DNA from: 2-01-FULL-51-21 sp964348955
GTDB lineage: Bacteria > Patescibacteriota > Minisyncoccia > Phycocordibacterales > 2-01-FULL-51-21
NCBI GenBank assembly: GCA_964348955.1
Contig: CAYGEN010000003.1
Span: 1 to 39,812, forward strand
Length of the DNA stretch: 39,812 bases
Direction of reading: 5' to 3'
This document shows, piece after piece, positions 21,606 to 29,308 of this stretch. A model generated the notes under the pieces. That model was not told where the DNA came from, made no database searches, and worked only from the letters and a program-made list of their open reading frames with translations. Within the stretch, counting starts at the first letter, position 1, and the number at the start of each line of letters is the position of its first letter. The translations under genes and the position numbers were made by a program.

Positions 21606-22040
21606 ATGCTTATCGGCGAATACACCTACACACTTGATGCGAAGAAGCGGCTTTCCGTACCGGCTCGATTTCGCAAAGAGCTCGGGGGTAAGGTTGTCAT
21701 CACGCGCGGATTGGATAACTGCCTCTTCGTATATTCACTCAAAGAGTGGGGAAAGATATCGCAAAAATTGGGCGAGCTTTCCATCGGTCAAGCCGATACG
21801 CGCGGTTTTAGTCGCTTTCTATTAAGCGGCGCGGTTGAGACGCAGGTGGACAGCGCCGGCCGCGTGCTTATACCGGATTTTCTCAAGTCGTTTGCGGGAC
21901 TTCAAGATGAAGTTGTTGTTGCCGGCATGCAGACACGGGTAGAAATCTGGAATGCGGGAATCTGGAATGCGTACAAGAGTCGCATTGAAAAACAAGCGGA
22001 CATAATGGCGGAGAAACTCGGTGAAATCGGCATCCTATAG
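21606..22040 (+). CDS. mraZ: Transcriptional regulator MraZ
   Basis: 144 residues with two swapped-hairpin AbrB-like DNA-binding repeats: GEYTYTLDAKKRLSVPARFR (4-23) and AVETQVDSAGRVLIPDFLK (~76-94). It is the first gene of the division/cell-wall cluster and elsewhere represses its own operon by binding TGGGN repeats, which are visible upstream. IWNAG/IWNAY near residues 118-126 is a small internal duplication. No SD is seen. Confidence 0.95.
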   Translation: MLIGEYTYTLDAKKRLSVPARFRKELGGKVVITRGLDNCLFVYSLKEWGKISQKLGELSIGQADTRGFSRFLLSGAVETQVDSAGRVLIPDFLKSFAGLQDEVVVAGMQTRVEIWNAGIWNAYKSRIEKQADIMAEKLGEIGIL

Positions 22041-22096
22041 TAGCTTGTCAGCTTACGAGTATTTTACGCAAGCTAACAAGCTATAAGCTAAAAAGC
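22040..22096. repeat. AGCTTATAAGCT-type tract, copy 2
   Basis: TAGCTTGTCAGCTTACGAG, then CAAGCTAACAAGCTATAAGC and TAAAAAGCC, between mraZ and rsmH. Copy 1 upstream of lysK shares AAGCTATAAGCTA and CTAAAAAGC. Confidence 0.6.
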
Positions 22097-22103
22097 CGCT
22101 CAC

Positions 22104-22985
22104 ATGCATATTCCTGTTTTGGCAGAGGAGTTGTTACAAGGTCTTCAAATTAAGCCGGGCGAGGTGGTGGTGGATTGCACGATAAATGGCGGCGGCCACG
22201 CGGCTAAGGTCGGAGAAGCCATAGGAGCGGAGGGCACACTCGTCGGCATTGACCTTGATGCCAATGCGCTCTCTACGGCACAAGAAAGACTCAAGGATTT
22301 GCCGTGCCGGCTCATTCTTGTTGAGGATAATTTCCGACATATCGCAAAAGTGCTCGCCGCGAACCACCTTATTTCCGCCGATAAGATATATTTTGACCTC
22401 GGCATGAGTTCAAACCAGCTTGAGGAGAGCAATCGGGGATTCACCTTCAAACAAGATGAGCCGCTTCGGATGACTTTTTCCGTCTTGGGCGATGTCTCGG
22501 CAGAGGATATCGTGAACGGTGAGAGCGAGGAGAAGCTTGTCGACATCCTCTTTCGCTTCGGCGAAGAGCGTTACGCAAGACGCATTGCCAAAGCGCTCAC
22601 GGTTATGCGCAAGCGCCGGCGCATTACGACAACCGGCGAGCTCGTGAAAATTATTGAAGCCGCCTTACCGCAAGCGTCTCTAGGACGCAGGATTCATCCC
22701 GCGACTAAAACATTTCAAGCGCTCCGCATTGCGGTAAATAGAGAGCTTGAAAATCTTGAGGAGGGACTTGCCGAGGCAATTACGCTCCTTCGCCCGAAGG
22801 GCCGCATCGGGGTTATCTCATTTCACCGCCTGGAAGACAGAATAGTTAAGGGGCTGTTTAGGAAAGCGAAAGAGGATGGCCGAGGGGTGATACTCACCAA
22901 GAAGCCGATTGTTCCCACACAGATTGAAATACGGCAAAATTCTCGCGCGCGAAGCGCTAAAATAAGATTTTTCGAAAAAAACTGA
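22104..22985 (+). CDS. rsmH: 16S rRNA m4C1402 N4-methyltransferase RsmH (MraW)
   Basis: A 293-residue SAM-dependent methyltransferase. HIPVLAEELLQGL opens the protein, the SAM motif is DCTINGGGHA followed by VGIDLDANAL, the catalytic-region DLGMSSNQLEESNRGFTF is present, and the C-terminus has FQALRIAVNRELENLEEGL and VISFHRLEDRIVK. It methylates the ribosomal P-site base C1402. Length is slightly below the usual ~310. The ftsL-position gene starts 1 bp after its stop. Confidence 0.96.
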   Translation: MHIPVLAEELLQGLQIKPGEVVVDCTINGGGHAAKVGEAIGAEGTLVGIDLDANALSTAQERLKDLPCRLILVEDNFRHIAKVLAANHLISADKIYFDLGMSSNQLEESNRGFTFKQDEPLRMTFSVLGDVSAEDIVNGESEEKLVDILFRFGEERYARRIAKALTVMRKRRRITTTGELVKIIEAALPQASLGRRIHPATKTFQALRIAVNRELENLEEGLAEAITLLRPKGRIGVISFHRLEDRIVKGLFRKAKEDGRGVILTKKPIVPTQIEIRQNSRARSAKIRFFEKN

Positions 22986-22986
22986 T

Positions 22987-23328
22987 ATGCAAACTTTACA
23001 CACTTTGCACCTGCTCGCCAATCGTTTCGAGCGATTCCAAAAGATTCTTTTTTGGGTTCTTGGCGGTGCGGCGGTAATTTTTATCGGTCTCTACATGGCT
23101 CTTATTTCGCATACTATTGTGCAGGTGCTGGTGAGAGAAGACCTTGAGCGTTCAATTGCGCATGCCGCGTCCTCGGCTGGCGAGCTTGAAAGCGAGTATG
23201 TCCGAAAAGAAGGAGGCATCACGCTCCAAATTGCGGAAGGTTTGGGCCTCGGCACCCCGTCCGCAAAAATTTTCATTGCCAAGAGAGCGCTCTCTCGGAG
23301 CGGCCTTTCTTTCAACAATGAAATCTAA
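22987..23328 (+). CDS. ftsL: FtsL-position small bitopic protein
   Basis: 113 residues: a short cytoplasmic head, one transmembrane helix (ILFWVLGGAAVIFIGLYMAL, ~19-38), then an extracytoplasmic helical/coiled-coil-like segment (VLVREDLERSIAHAASSAGELESEYV). This matches FtsL in size, topology and position between rsmH and ftsI, although FtsL sequences are too variable to confirm. FtsL would help activate septal wall synthesis. It overlaps ftsI by 11 nt, indicating coupling. Confidence 0.6.
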   Translation: MQTLHTLHLLANRFERFQKILFWVLGGAAVIFIGLYMALISHTIVQVLVREDLERSIAHAASSAGELESEYVRKEGGITLQIAEGLGLGTPSAKIFIAKRALSRSGLSFNNEI

Positions 23329-25036
23329 CGGCGTATTTCGCATTAGGATTATTTCAGCGTGCATTCTCTTATTTGCGGCGATGCTCGTGGGTCGGCTCTA
23401 TTTTTTACAGATAGTTTACGGTGATACGCTGAAAGAAAAAGCGGACCGGCAATATGCCGGTCCCAATCAATATGTCTTTGACCGTGGCGCCATTTTTTTT
23501 AAAAACAAGGAGGGCGGTCTTATTGCCGCGGCGACGGTGCGTACAAGCTACATTCTCACCATTGACCCGACGAAAGTCACTGACCGAGAGGCACTCTATC
23601 GTATCCTCTCCAACGTGATATCGATTGACCGCGATGCATTTCTCCTACATGCGGGAAAGAAAGGAGACCGATACGAGGAAATTGTTAAACAGATTCCCGA
23701 AGAAATTGCCAAAAAAATTAACGAGCTTGGACTTCCTGAAGTCGGCGTATATAAGGAGCAAAGGCGTTTTTATCCCGGCGGGAGCTTTGCGGCTCAAACC
23801 GTTGGTTTTGTCGCGTATGACGAAAGCGGAACCGCGCTTGCCGGGCGTTACGGACTTGAAAAATTTTATGAATCCGTGCTCTCTCGTGATACTAATCGCG
23901 TGTATGTAAATTTTTTTGCGCAGGTATTTACGGGACTCGGCAAATCGCTTTTTGCCGATAGCGAGGGTGGCGCGGGAGACATTGTGACAACTATTGAACC
24001 TTCGGTTCAGCTGTTTCTTGAACGGACTCTCGGCGAGGTTCAAGACACCTGGCATTCAAAGCAAACGGGCGGTATCATCATTGACCCTATTACCGGAGCG
24101 ATTTACGCGCTCGCGCTCCAGCCCTCCTATGACCTCAATTCCTTCCAGGAGCAATCTGATTCAGGAATCTATACCAACGCGCTCGTTGAAGGAGTCTACG
24201 AAATGGGCTCCATCATAAAGCCGCTCACGATGGCGGCAGGTCTCGATGCGGGCGTTGTCACCGCAACGACAACCTACGATGATAAAGGATTTTTGGAGCT
24301 CGACGGGAAGAGAATTTCAAATTACGACGGCGTCGCGCGCGGCGTAGTTCCCTTGCAGGAGTTTTTAAATCAGTCACTCAATACAGGCGCGGCATTTGTC
24401 GCGGGCCGCCTCGGACATGAGCGTATGCGAAAGTACTTCACCGCCTATGGCTTTGGCGAGGAGACGGGGATTGACCTCCCGAATGAAGTACACGGTCTCA
24501 TTGATAATTTGAAGAGCCCACGCGACATTGAGTATGCGACCGCTTCTTTCGGGCAGGGTATTGCCCTAACGCCGATTGAAACGGTGCGCGCGCTTGCAAC
24601 TCTGGGGAACGGCGGTGTTCTCGTAACGCCGCATATCGTGGAGCGCATTAAGTACGAAACGGGTGTTTCTAAAACAGTCGGTTACCACGACGGCGAGCGA
24701 GTACTCAAGGCGGAGACAAGCGAAGAGATTACGCGCATGCTCGTTGAGGTGGTGGACAAGGCCCTTGTTGGAGGCGCGGTCAGTCTTCCACACTATAGCA
24801 TTGCGGCAAAGACAGGGACGGCGCAAATTGCGGAAGCGAGCTCGCGAGGGTATTATAGTGACAGGTATCTGCACTCGTTTTTCGGCTACTTTCCCGCCTA
24901 CGACCCGCGTTTTCTCGTCTTTCTCTTTACGATTGAACCGCAGGGCGTGAAATATGCTTCGCAGACCCTGGTAACTCCCTTTATGAATACCGCAAAGTTT
25001 CTCATCAATTATTACGATATTCCCCCGGATCGCTAA
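23318..25036 (+). CDS. ftsI: Division-type class B penicillin-binding protein (FtsI/PBP3)
   Basis: A 572-residue transpeptidase: N-terminal membrane helix (~8-28), dimerisation domain with VFDRGAIFF, and a penicillin-binding domain with Ser298-Ile-Ile-Lys301, Ser353-Leu-Asn355 and Lys498-Thr-Gly500. It cross-links septal peptidoglycan. ATG 23318 gives the normal short cytoplasmic tail. A longer in-frame start at 23144 would overlap ftsL heavily and add 58 low-quality residues, so it is rejected. Its place after ftsL supports a division role, distinct from the PBP2 at 15913. Confidence 0.92.
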   Translation: MKSNGVFRIRIISACILLFAAMLVGRLYFLQIVYGDTLKEKADRQYAGPNQYVFDRGAIFFKNKEGGLIAAATVRTSYILTIDPTKVTDREALYRILSNVISIDRDAFLLHAGKKGDRYEEIVKQIPEEIAKKINELGLPEVGVYKEQRRFYPGGSFAAQTVGFVAYDESGTALAGRYGLEKFYESVLSRDTNRVYVNFFAQVFTGLGKSLFADSEGGAGDIVTTIEPSVQLFLERTLGEVQDTWHSKQTGGIIIDPITGAIYALALQPSYDLNSFQEQSDSGIYTNALVEGVYEMGSIIKPLTMAAGLDAGVVTATTTYDDKGFLELDGKRISNYDGVARGVVPLQEFLNQSLNTGAAFVAGRLGHERMRKYFTAYGFGEETGIDLPNEVHGLIDNLKSPRDIEYATASFGQGIALTPIETVRALATLGNGGVLVTPHIVERIKYETGVSKTVGYHDGERVLKAETSEEITRMLVEVVDKALVGGAVSLPHYSIAAKTGTAQIAEASSRGYYSDRYLHSFFGYFPAYDPRFLVFLFTIEPQGVKYASQTLVTPFMNTAKFLINYYDIPPDR

Positions 25037-25055
25037 TGAGCCGTCTATCAACGCT

Positions 25056-26345
25056 ATGCGACGCTTCCTGCGTTTTTTTATTGTAATTCTGATTACGATT
25101 GAGGCCCGACTCATTCTCCGAAAATACAAACCGCGTATTGTTGCGATTACGGGGAGTGTGGGCAAAACGTCCACCAAAGACGCGCTTTTTACGGTTTTGC
25201 GTCCAACTTTTTTTGTTCGGAAAAGCGAGAAGAGTTTCAACAGCGACATCGGTATACCGCTCACCATTCTTGGCGCTCCGAATGGCTGGAGCAACCCGCT
25301 TGCCTGGACGCGCATCATACTTGATGGTCTGAAGCTTATTCTTTATCCCACACATTACCCGAAGCTGTTGGTGCTTGAGGTTGGCGCCGACCGCCCTGGG
25401 GACATCAAAAAAATTGTGCGCTTTGTGAAGCCGAATGTCGTGGTCATAACGCACTTACCAGATGTTCCGGCGCATGTTGAGTTTTTTGATTCGCCCGAAT
25501 CGGTTATTGCCGAAAAAGGCGAGCTCGTTCGCGCGCTTCGCCCGGGGGGCATTCTGGTGGTGAACTATGACGATGCGCGCGCACGCGCGCTCAAAGCGCC
25601 GGAGGGCGTGGAGACCATTACCTTCGGCTTTACGCCTGACGCTCTGATACGGGGGGAGGACGATGTCATTCTCTATGATGGGAAACAGCCGGTCGGCATG
25701 CGCATGCGGGCTTCATATAAAAACGAGCGTGTAGAGATTAGCGTCATGCGCGCGCTCGGCCGCCAGCATCTCTACCCAGTGCTCGCCGCGCTCGCGGTCG
25801 CTCTCTCCGAAGGGGTGTCGCTTGAGAATGCGGCGCGCACGCTCACCCTGCACGAGACGCCCCCCGGACGTATGAAAATAATTAAAGGTAAAAATAACAC
25901 GACACTCATTGATGATTCATACAATTCCTCGCCTATTGCCGCCGAAGAGGCGCTTGAAGTGATGGCGAAACTTGATATTCTCGGGAGAAAAATTGCGGTT
26001 CTGGGCGACATGCTTGAGCTCGGCAGTTTTTCACCGGAGGAGCATCGTCGTATCGGAGAGCTTGCGGCGAAGAAAGTACACATGCTCTTTGCGGTGGGGC
26101 TCCGTTCGAGGACAATGGCGGAGAGTGCGCGGCGTGCGGGGCTCCCCAAAGACAGTGTGCGGCATTTTACCGATGCTCTTGTGGCGGGTGAAGCACTTGC
26201 GGCAGAGCTTCATCTCGGCGATGTGGTGCTCGTAAAGGGCTCGCAGTCCATGCGCATGGAGCGCGTAGTGGAGCGGGCAATGGCAGAACCCGAGCACAAA
26301 AAAGAGCTTCTCCCGCGCCAAGAAAAAGAGTGGCAAAATCGCTGA
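25056..26345 (+). CDS. murF: UDP-N-acetylmuramoyl-tripeptide--D-Ala-D-Ala ligase
   Basis: A 429-residue Mur ligase: an N-terminal hydrophobic segment (FLRFFIVILITIEARLIL) in place of the usual substrate domain, P-loop ITGSVGKTSTKD (~30-41), central domain with EVGADRPGDIKKIV and VVITHLPDVPAHVEFF, and C-terminal domain with IDDSYNSSP and VLGDMLELG. It adds D-Ala-D-Ala to the cytoplasmic wall precursor. The N-terminal domain is much reduced compared with ~450-residue MurF, and the membrane-like N-terminus is unusual. It ends the mraZ-murF run. Confidence 0.88.
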   Translation: MRRFLRFFIVILITIEARLILRKYKPRIVAITGSVGKTSTKDALFTVLRPTFFVRKSEKSFNSDIGIPLTILGAPNGWSNPLAWTRIILDGLKLILYPTHYPKLLVLEVGADRPGDIKKIVRFVKPNVVVITHLPDVPAHVEFFDSPESVIAEKGELVRALRPGGILVVNYDDARARALKAPEGVETITFGFTPDALIRGEDDVILYDGKQPVGMRMRASYKNERVEISVMRALGRQHLYPVLAALAVALSEGVSLENAARTLTLHETPPGRMKIIKGKNNTTLIDDSYNSSPIAAEEALEVMAKLDILGRKIAVLGDMLELGSFSPEEHRRIGELAAKKVHMLFAVGLRSRTMAESARRAGLPKDSVRHFTDALVAGEALAAELHLGDVVLVKGSQSMRMERVVERAMAEPEHKKELLPRQEKEWQNR

Positions 26346-26349
26346 CTTA

Positions 26350-26395
26350 AAAAGGTAAGTTGTTGAACTAACAAGTTATCAAGCTCATAAGCTAC
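26350..26395. repeat. AGCTTATAAGCT-type tract, copy 3
   Basis: AAGTTGTTGAACTAACAAG, then TTATCAAGCTCATAAGCTACC, between the convergent murF and ABC exporter genes. Weak stems can form; no clear terminator is seen. Confidence 0.5.
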
Positions 26396-26407
26396 CCTTC
26401 ACGTAGT

Positions 26408-28228
26408 CTATCCGTGCAGGCCAATCTGATGCTCATAGAGATTGCGATATACGCCGCCCGTTTTTTGAATAAGTTCGTGGTGTTTACCGCGCTCGACAAC
26501 GCTTCCTTTTTCAAAGACAAGGATTTTATCCGCACGGCGCACGGTGGAAAGTCGGTGCGCGATAATGAATGTGGTGCGGCCTCGCATGAGCTTCTCCAGA
26601 GACGAGGTGATAAGTCGCTCCGTTTCAGCATCAAGCGCGCTTGTTGGCTCATCTAAAATAAGGATTTTTGGGTTGCGTAAAATCGCCCGCGCTATTGCAA
26701 CGCGCTGTTTTTGACCAACCGATAGTTTCATGCCGCGCTCGCCGACGAGCGTGTCGTAGCGCTCGGGAAGCGTCTCAATAAACTCGGCAATGTGCGCCTC
26801 TTTGGCGGCGCGCGCAATATCATCATCGCTCGCATCAAAGACGCCATAGCGGATGTTGTCGGCGATGCTCTCATTAAAGAGCGCGACCTCCTGCGGCACG
26901 ACCGCTATCTGCTTCCGAAGCGCCGTCAATTCAAACGCGCGCGTATCCGTGCCGTCAATAAGCACGCGCCCGGCAGTCGGGAAGTAGTACCCGGAAATAA
27001 GCGAAATCGCCGTGCTCTTGCCGACGCCGGAGGGACCAACCAGGGCAACGACATCGCCGGGATAAACCTCAAAATCAATATCAGAAAGCGTCGGTTGTGC
27101 CGCGCGGTAATTGAACGACACATGCTCAAACGCGACCGCCCCTTTAATTTCCTTTGTCAGCGCATTTTTTGGGTAGTACTCTTCGCGCGGCGCGCTAAAA
27201 ACCGTCTCTGCCTGCGCGGCGGAGGTGAGTCCGTTTTGTATCATCTGCCAGCTGTGTCCGAGTTGAACGAATGGCCCGAAGAACATGAGCGCGTAGCCGT
27301 TTAAGGCGACAAGCTCGCCGACCGAGATGACGCCCTCGGCGATATAGTGCACCGAGAGAATAAAAACGGCTGATTGCGTCAGGAGTACCACGATGCGCTG
27401 GAAAAAATTGACATTGCTCCAGTGCTTCTCCAGACGGTACCAAAGGTCAAAGGTAGTGCCGAGTATCTCCACTTTAGCTTTTTCTTCCTCGTATGCTTCC
27501 GCCGCCGCTTGCTTGACCGATTCTATTTGCATTACCGCCGCGGAGGCGTTTCCCCAACTCTCACTCCACTTTTGGTGCGCACTGCGCGAGAGGAGGGCAA
27601 TCGGGCGCAGAATGTAGGCGAGAAGTGTCGCATAGACCGCGACGCCGAGCGCCAAAATCCCCGCAAGCGTCGTGTCAATCGTAGCCGCGAGCGAGATGCC
27701 GATAAGTATGCTCAAAAGTTGCGGAGCAATAGTTACGACCATTTGTACAAGCGAAGAAACTTGCCATCCCGCACGGCTTATTTTCTCCAGAAGTTCATTG
27801 ATTCTCTCGTTTTTATGGAACGAAACGGGCACTCGCAAAAGGGCCGTAATCCCGGAAATTTCAATGTTCAGGTGCACTTTAGTGTCAATCTGCCGGCGAA
27901 TGCGGTCTAGCACCCAATCAATGTTGTGAGCGATGAGCTGAACGGTGATGAGTGCGCCGAGAATCACCGCCCACAGTGGTATGTCACCACTCGGACCCTG
28001 GCCTTGCGAGAGCGCAATGAGTGCATCAAAGAAGCGCCCGGTGATGTAGGGGACAAAACCGTTTGATGCCGCAGAAACAAGTCCCAAAACCGTAAGAATA
28101 ACGAGTTCCCGCTTGAATGGCGCTACCTGACGCTTCACAGCCGCAAAGCCGCTTTTTCTAGCTTCACGCTTGCTCTGGGGCAGTCTATCTTCCTGTTTTG
28201 TTTGTTCAACCACAACATATTCTGCCAT
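26408..28228 (-). CDS. ABC exporter, fused permease and ATPase
   Basis: 606 residues. The N-terminal half has six predicted membrane helices (first LVILTVLGLVSAASNGFVPY). The C-terminal nucleotide-binding domain has Walker A GPSGVGKST, Q-loop VVPQEVALFNESI, signature LSVGQKQR, Walker B ILILDEPTSALD and switch His in IIAHRLST. It belongs to the MsbA/lipid-A or multidrug exporter type and should act as a homodimer or with a partner half-transporter. The substrate is unknown. The start is uncertain: ATG 28228 is chosen; ATG 28255, with GGGGCGG before it, would add nine residues. Confidence 0.88.
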   Translation of the reverse strand: MAEYVVVEQTKQEDRLPQSKREARKSGFAAVKRQVAPFKRELVILTVLGLVSAASNGFVPYITGRFFDALIALSQGQGPSGDIPLWAVILGALITVQLIAHNIDWVLDRIRRQIDTKVHLNIEISGITALLRVPVSFHKNERINELLEKISRAGWQVSSLVQMVVTIAPQLLSILIGISLAATIDTTLAGILALGVAVYATLLAYILRPIALLSRSAHQKWSESWGNASAAVMQIESVKQAAAEAYEEEKAKVEILGTTFDLWYRLEKHWSNVNFFQRIVVLLTQSAVFILSVHYIAEGVISVGELVALNGYALMFFGPFVQLGHSWQMIQNGLTSAAQAETVFSAPREEYYPKNALTKEIKGAVAFEHVSFNYRAAQPTLSDIDFEVYPGDVVALVGPSGVGKSTAISLISGYYFPTAGRVLIDGTDTRAFELTALRKQIAVVPQEVALFNESIADNIRYGVFDASDDDIARAAKEAHIAEFIETLPERYDTLVGERGMKLSVGQKQRVAIARAILRNPKILILDEPTSALDAETERLITSSLEKLMRGRTTFIIAHRLSTVRRADKILVFEKGSVVERGKHHELIQKTGGVYRNLYEHQIGLHG

Positions 28229-28274
28229 AATTTTAGCGCACTCGCAAGCACTCATCCGCCCCAAACGCTTATTT

Positions 28275-28304
28275 TTGGTCACTCACATATTTTTATGGTA
28301 TAGT
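28275..28304 (+). promoter_or_regulatory. Promoter of tRNA-Glu
   Basis: TTGGTC (28275-28280), an 18-bp spacer and TATAGT (28299-28304). The predicted leader of ~55 nt consists of AGCTT-rich tract copy 4. Confidence 0.5.
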
Positions 28305-28308
28305 CTTT

Positions 28309-28357
28309 TAACTTGTAAGCAAGTTAGAAGCTTAAAAGCTAGAGGCTCATAAGCTGT
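28309..28357. repeat. AGCTTATAAGCT-type tract, copy 4
   Basis: TAACTTGTAAGCAAGTTAG, then AAGCTTAAAAGCTAGAGG and CTCATAAGCTGTCC, in the tRNA-Glu leader. CTCATAAGCT is shared with copy 3. Confidence 0.55.
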
Positions 28358-28362
28358 CCACT

Positions 28363-28434
28363 GGCCCTATCGTCTAACGGTTAGGACGGAAGCTTCTCAA
28401 GCTTCAAATCGGGGTTCGATTCCCCGTAGGGTCA
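28363..28434 (+). tRNA. tRNA-Glu(CUC)
   Basis: 72 nt. Acceptor GGCCCTA/TAGGGTC (one G.U), D-arm with AACGGTTAG, anticodon stem GAAGC/GCTTC around loop TTCTCAA giving anticodon CUC, T-arm CGGGG/CCCCG with loop TTCGATT, discriminator A. CCA is not encoded. It reads GAG codons. A strong terminator follows. Confidence 0.95.
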
Positions 28435-28449
28435 TCGCAATTATGAAAA

Positions 28450-28480
28450 ACGACTCCGCCTTTTGTGCGGAGCCGTTTTT
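28450..28480 (+). terminator. tRNA-Glu terminator
   Basis: ACGACTCCGC (28450-28459), a 7-nt loop, GCGGAGCCGT (28467-28476, one mismatch) and a T-run. Confidence 0.8.
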
Positions 28481-28484
28481 ATTT

Positions 28485-28540
28485 GCGGTGACCCTACGAG
28501 AAAGGTGCCTGTGCACCTTTCGTGGGAATCGAACCGCCGG
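28485..28540 (-). pseudogene. Inverted partial copy of the tRNA-Glu 3' end, split by a palindrome
   Basis: The minus strand reads GGTTCGATTCCC, then an inserted palindrome (GAAAGGTGC/GCACCTTTC), then CGTAGGGTCACCGCAAAT. Without the insert this matches the T-loop, acceptor and flank of the tRNA-Glu just upstream (GGTTCGATTCCC-CGTAGGGTCATCGCAATT). It is not a functional tRNA, more likely a duplication or integration scar. Confidence 0.65.
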
Positions 28541-28560
28541 AGGCATGTTTCAAAATGCAA

Positions 28561-29280
28561 CTACCGTATGGAGAATAAAGCGAGCGTGCCTCTTAAAAAC
28601 ATTCTGTCAAAAAGAGGTAGGCGGAAGTTTGCCGCTTTGATGCGCAAAAGATGGTCGCGCACCACCTTCTCCGCCAGTTCATTCCATCGCATACCGAGTT
28701 CGTCGGCGTCCGGGGCGAGGTCTTTAAAGAGCATGATGGCGTGATACAGCGCATATCGTTGTGTCAAGATAAGCTTTTTCCGCACTTGTCCAGAAGTATC
28801 TTTTTCCAGCACCCTTTTAAGCTCCTGTACCCCAAATGCCACATGCCGCACTTCGTCTTTGATAATGAGCGTAAACACTTGGTGGATAGTATCATCTGCA
28901 TATTTTCCTTGCTGTTCACAAAGCGTAACGGCGAGCCCCTCCACAATAAAATTTTGAATTAACAAGGATGTCGGCCAATCGCTATTCATAAGCGCTGGTT
29001 CCATAAGCGCGTGGAGCTTATTCATGTGGGAAGAAATATGCTCGTTGGGCCGAGGCATCTTTGAAACAACGTCAGTGAGTAATTCAAGATGCGCATCTTC
29101 ATCTTGTTGCTGACGCAGAAGGAAGTTCCGCGCTTCCACGGATGGCGCAAATGCGCTCATACGGGAGCAATAGTTGATAGCCAGCGATTCGCCGTAGAGT
29201 ATTTGTAAAAGATAGTGAAAGCGGGCGCGCTCATATTCATCGGATTCCCAGTTTATATTTTTTTTAGAGAATAAAAGCAT
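28561..29280 (-). CDS. Ferritin-like diiron protein
   Basis: A 239-residue all-helical protein with a complete diiron ligand set: Glu31 (YGES), Glu61-x-x-His64 (DEDAH), Glu114 (VEGLA) and Glu143-x-x-His146 (KDEVRHVAFG). The spacing resembles ferritin-like oxygenases and desaturases such as AurF-type N-oxygenases, acyl-ACP desaturases or MiaE. The substrate cannot be told from sequence. A TATAAT (29289-29294) 8 nt before the ATG gives it its own near-leaderless promoter, though it also lies 28 bp behind the ABC permease. No signal peptide. Confidence 0.78.
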   Translation of the reverse strand: MLLFSKKNINWESDEYERARFHYLLQILYGESLAINYCSRMSAFAPSVEARNFLLRQQQDEDAHLELLTDVVSKMPRPNEHISSHMNKLHALMEPALMNSDWPTSLLIQNFIVEGLAVTLCEQQGKYADDTIHQVFTLIIKDEVRHVAFGVQELKRVLEKDTSGQVRKKLILTQRYALYHAIMLFKDLAPDADELGMRWNELAEKVVRDHLLRIKAANFRLPLFDRMFLRGTLALFSIR

Positions 29281-29308
29281 GGTGTCAAATTATAGCGATT
29301 AATGAGCA

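Noticed and set aside
23144..23317. 58-residue N-terminal extension of FtsI
   Set aside because: It would lie almost wholly inside ftsL in another frame; ATG 23318 gives the normal FtsI start and an 11-nt overlap.
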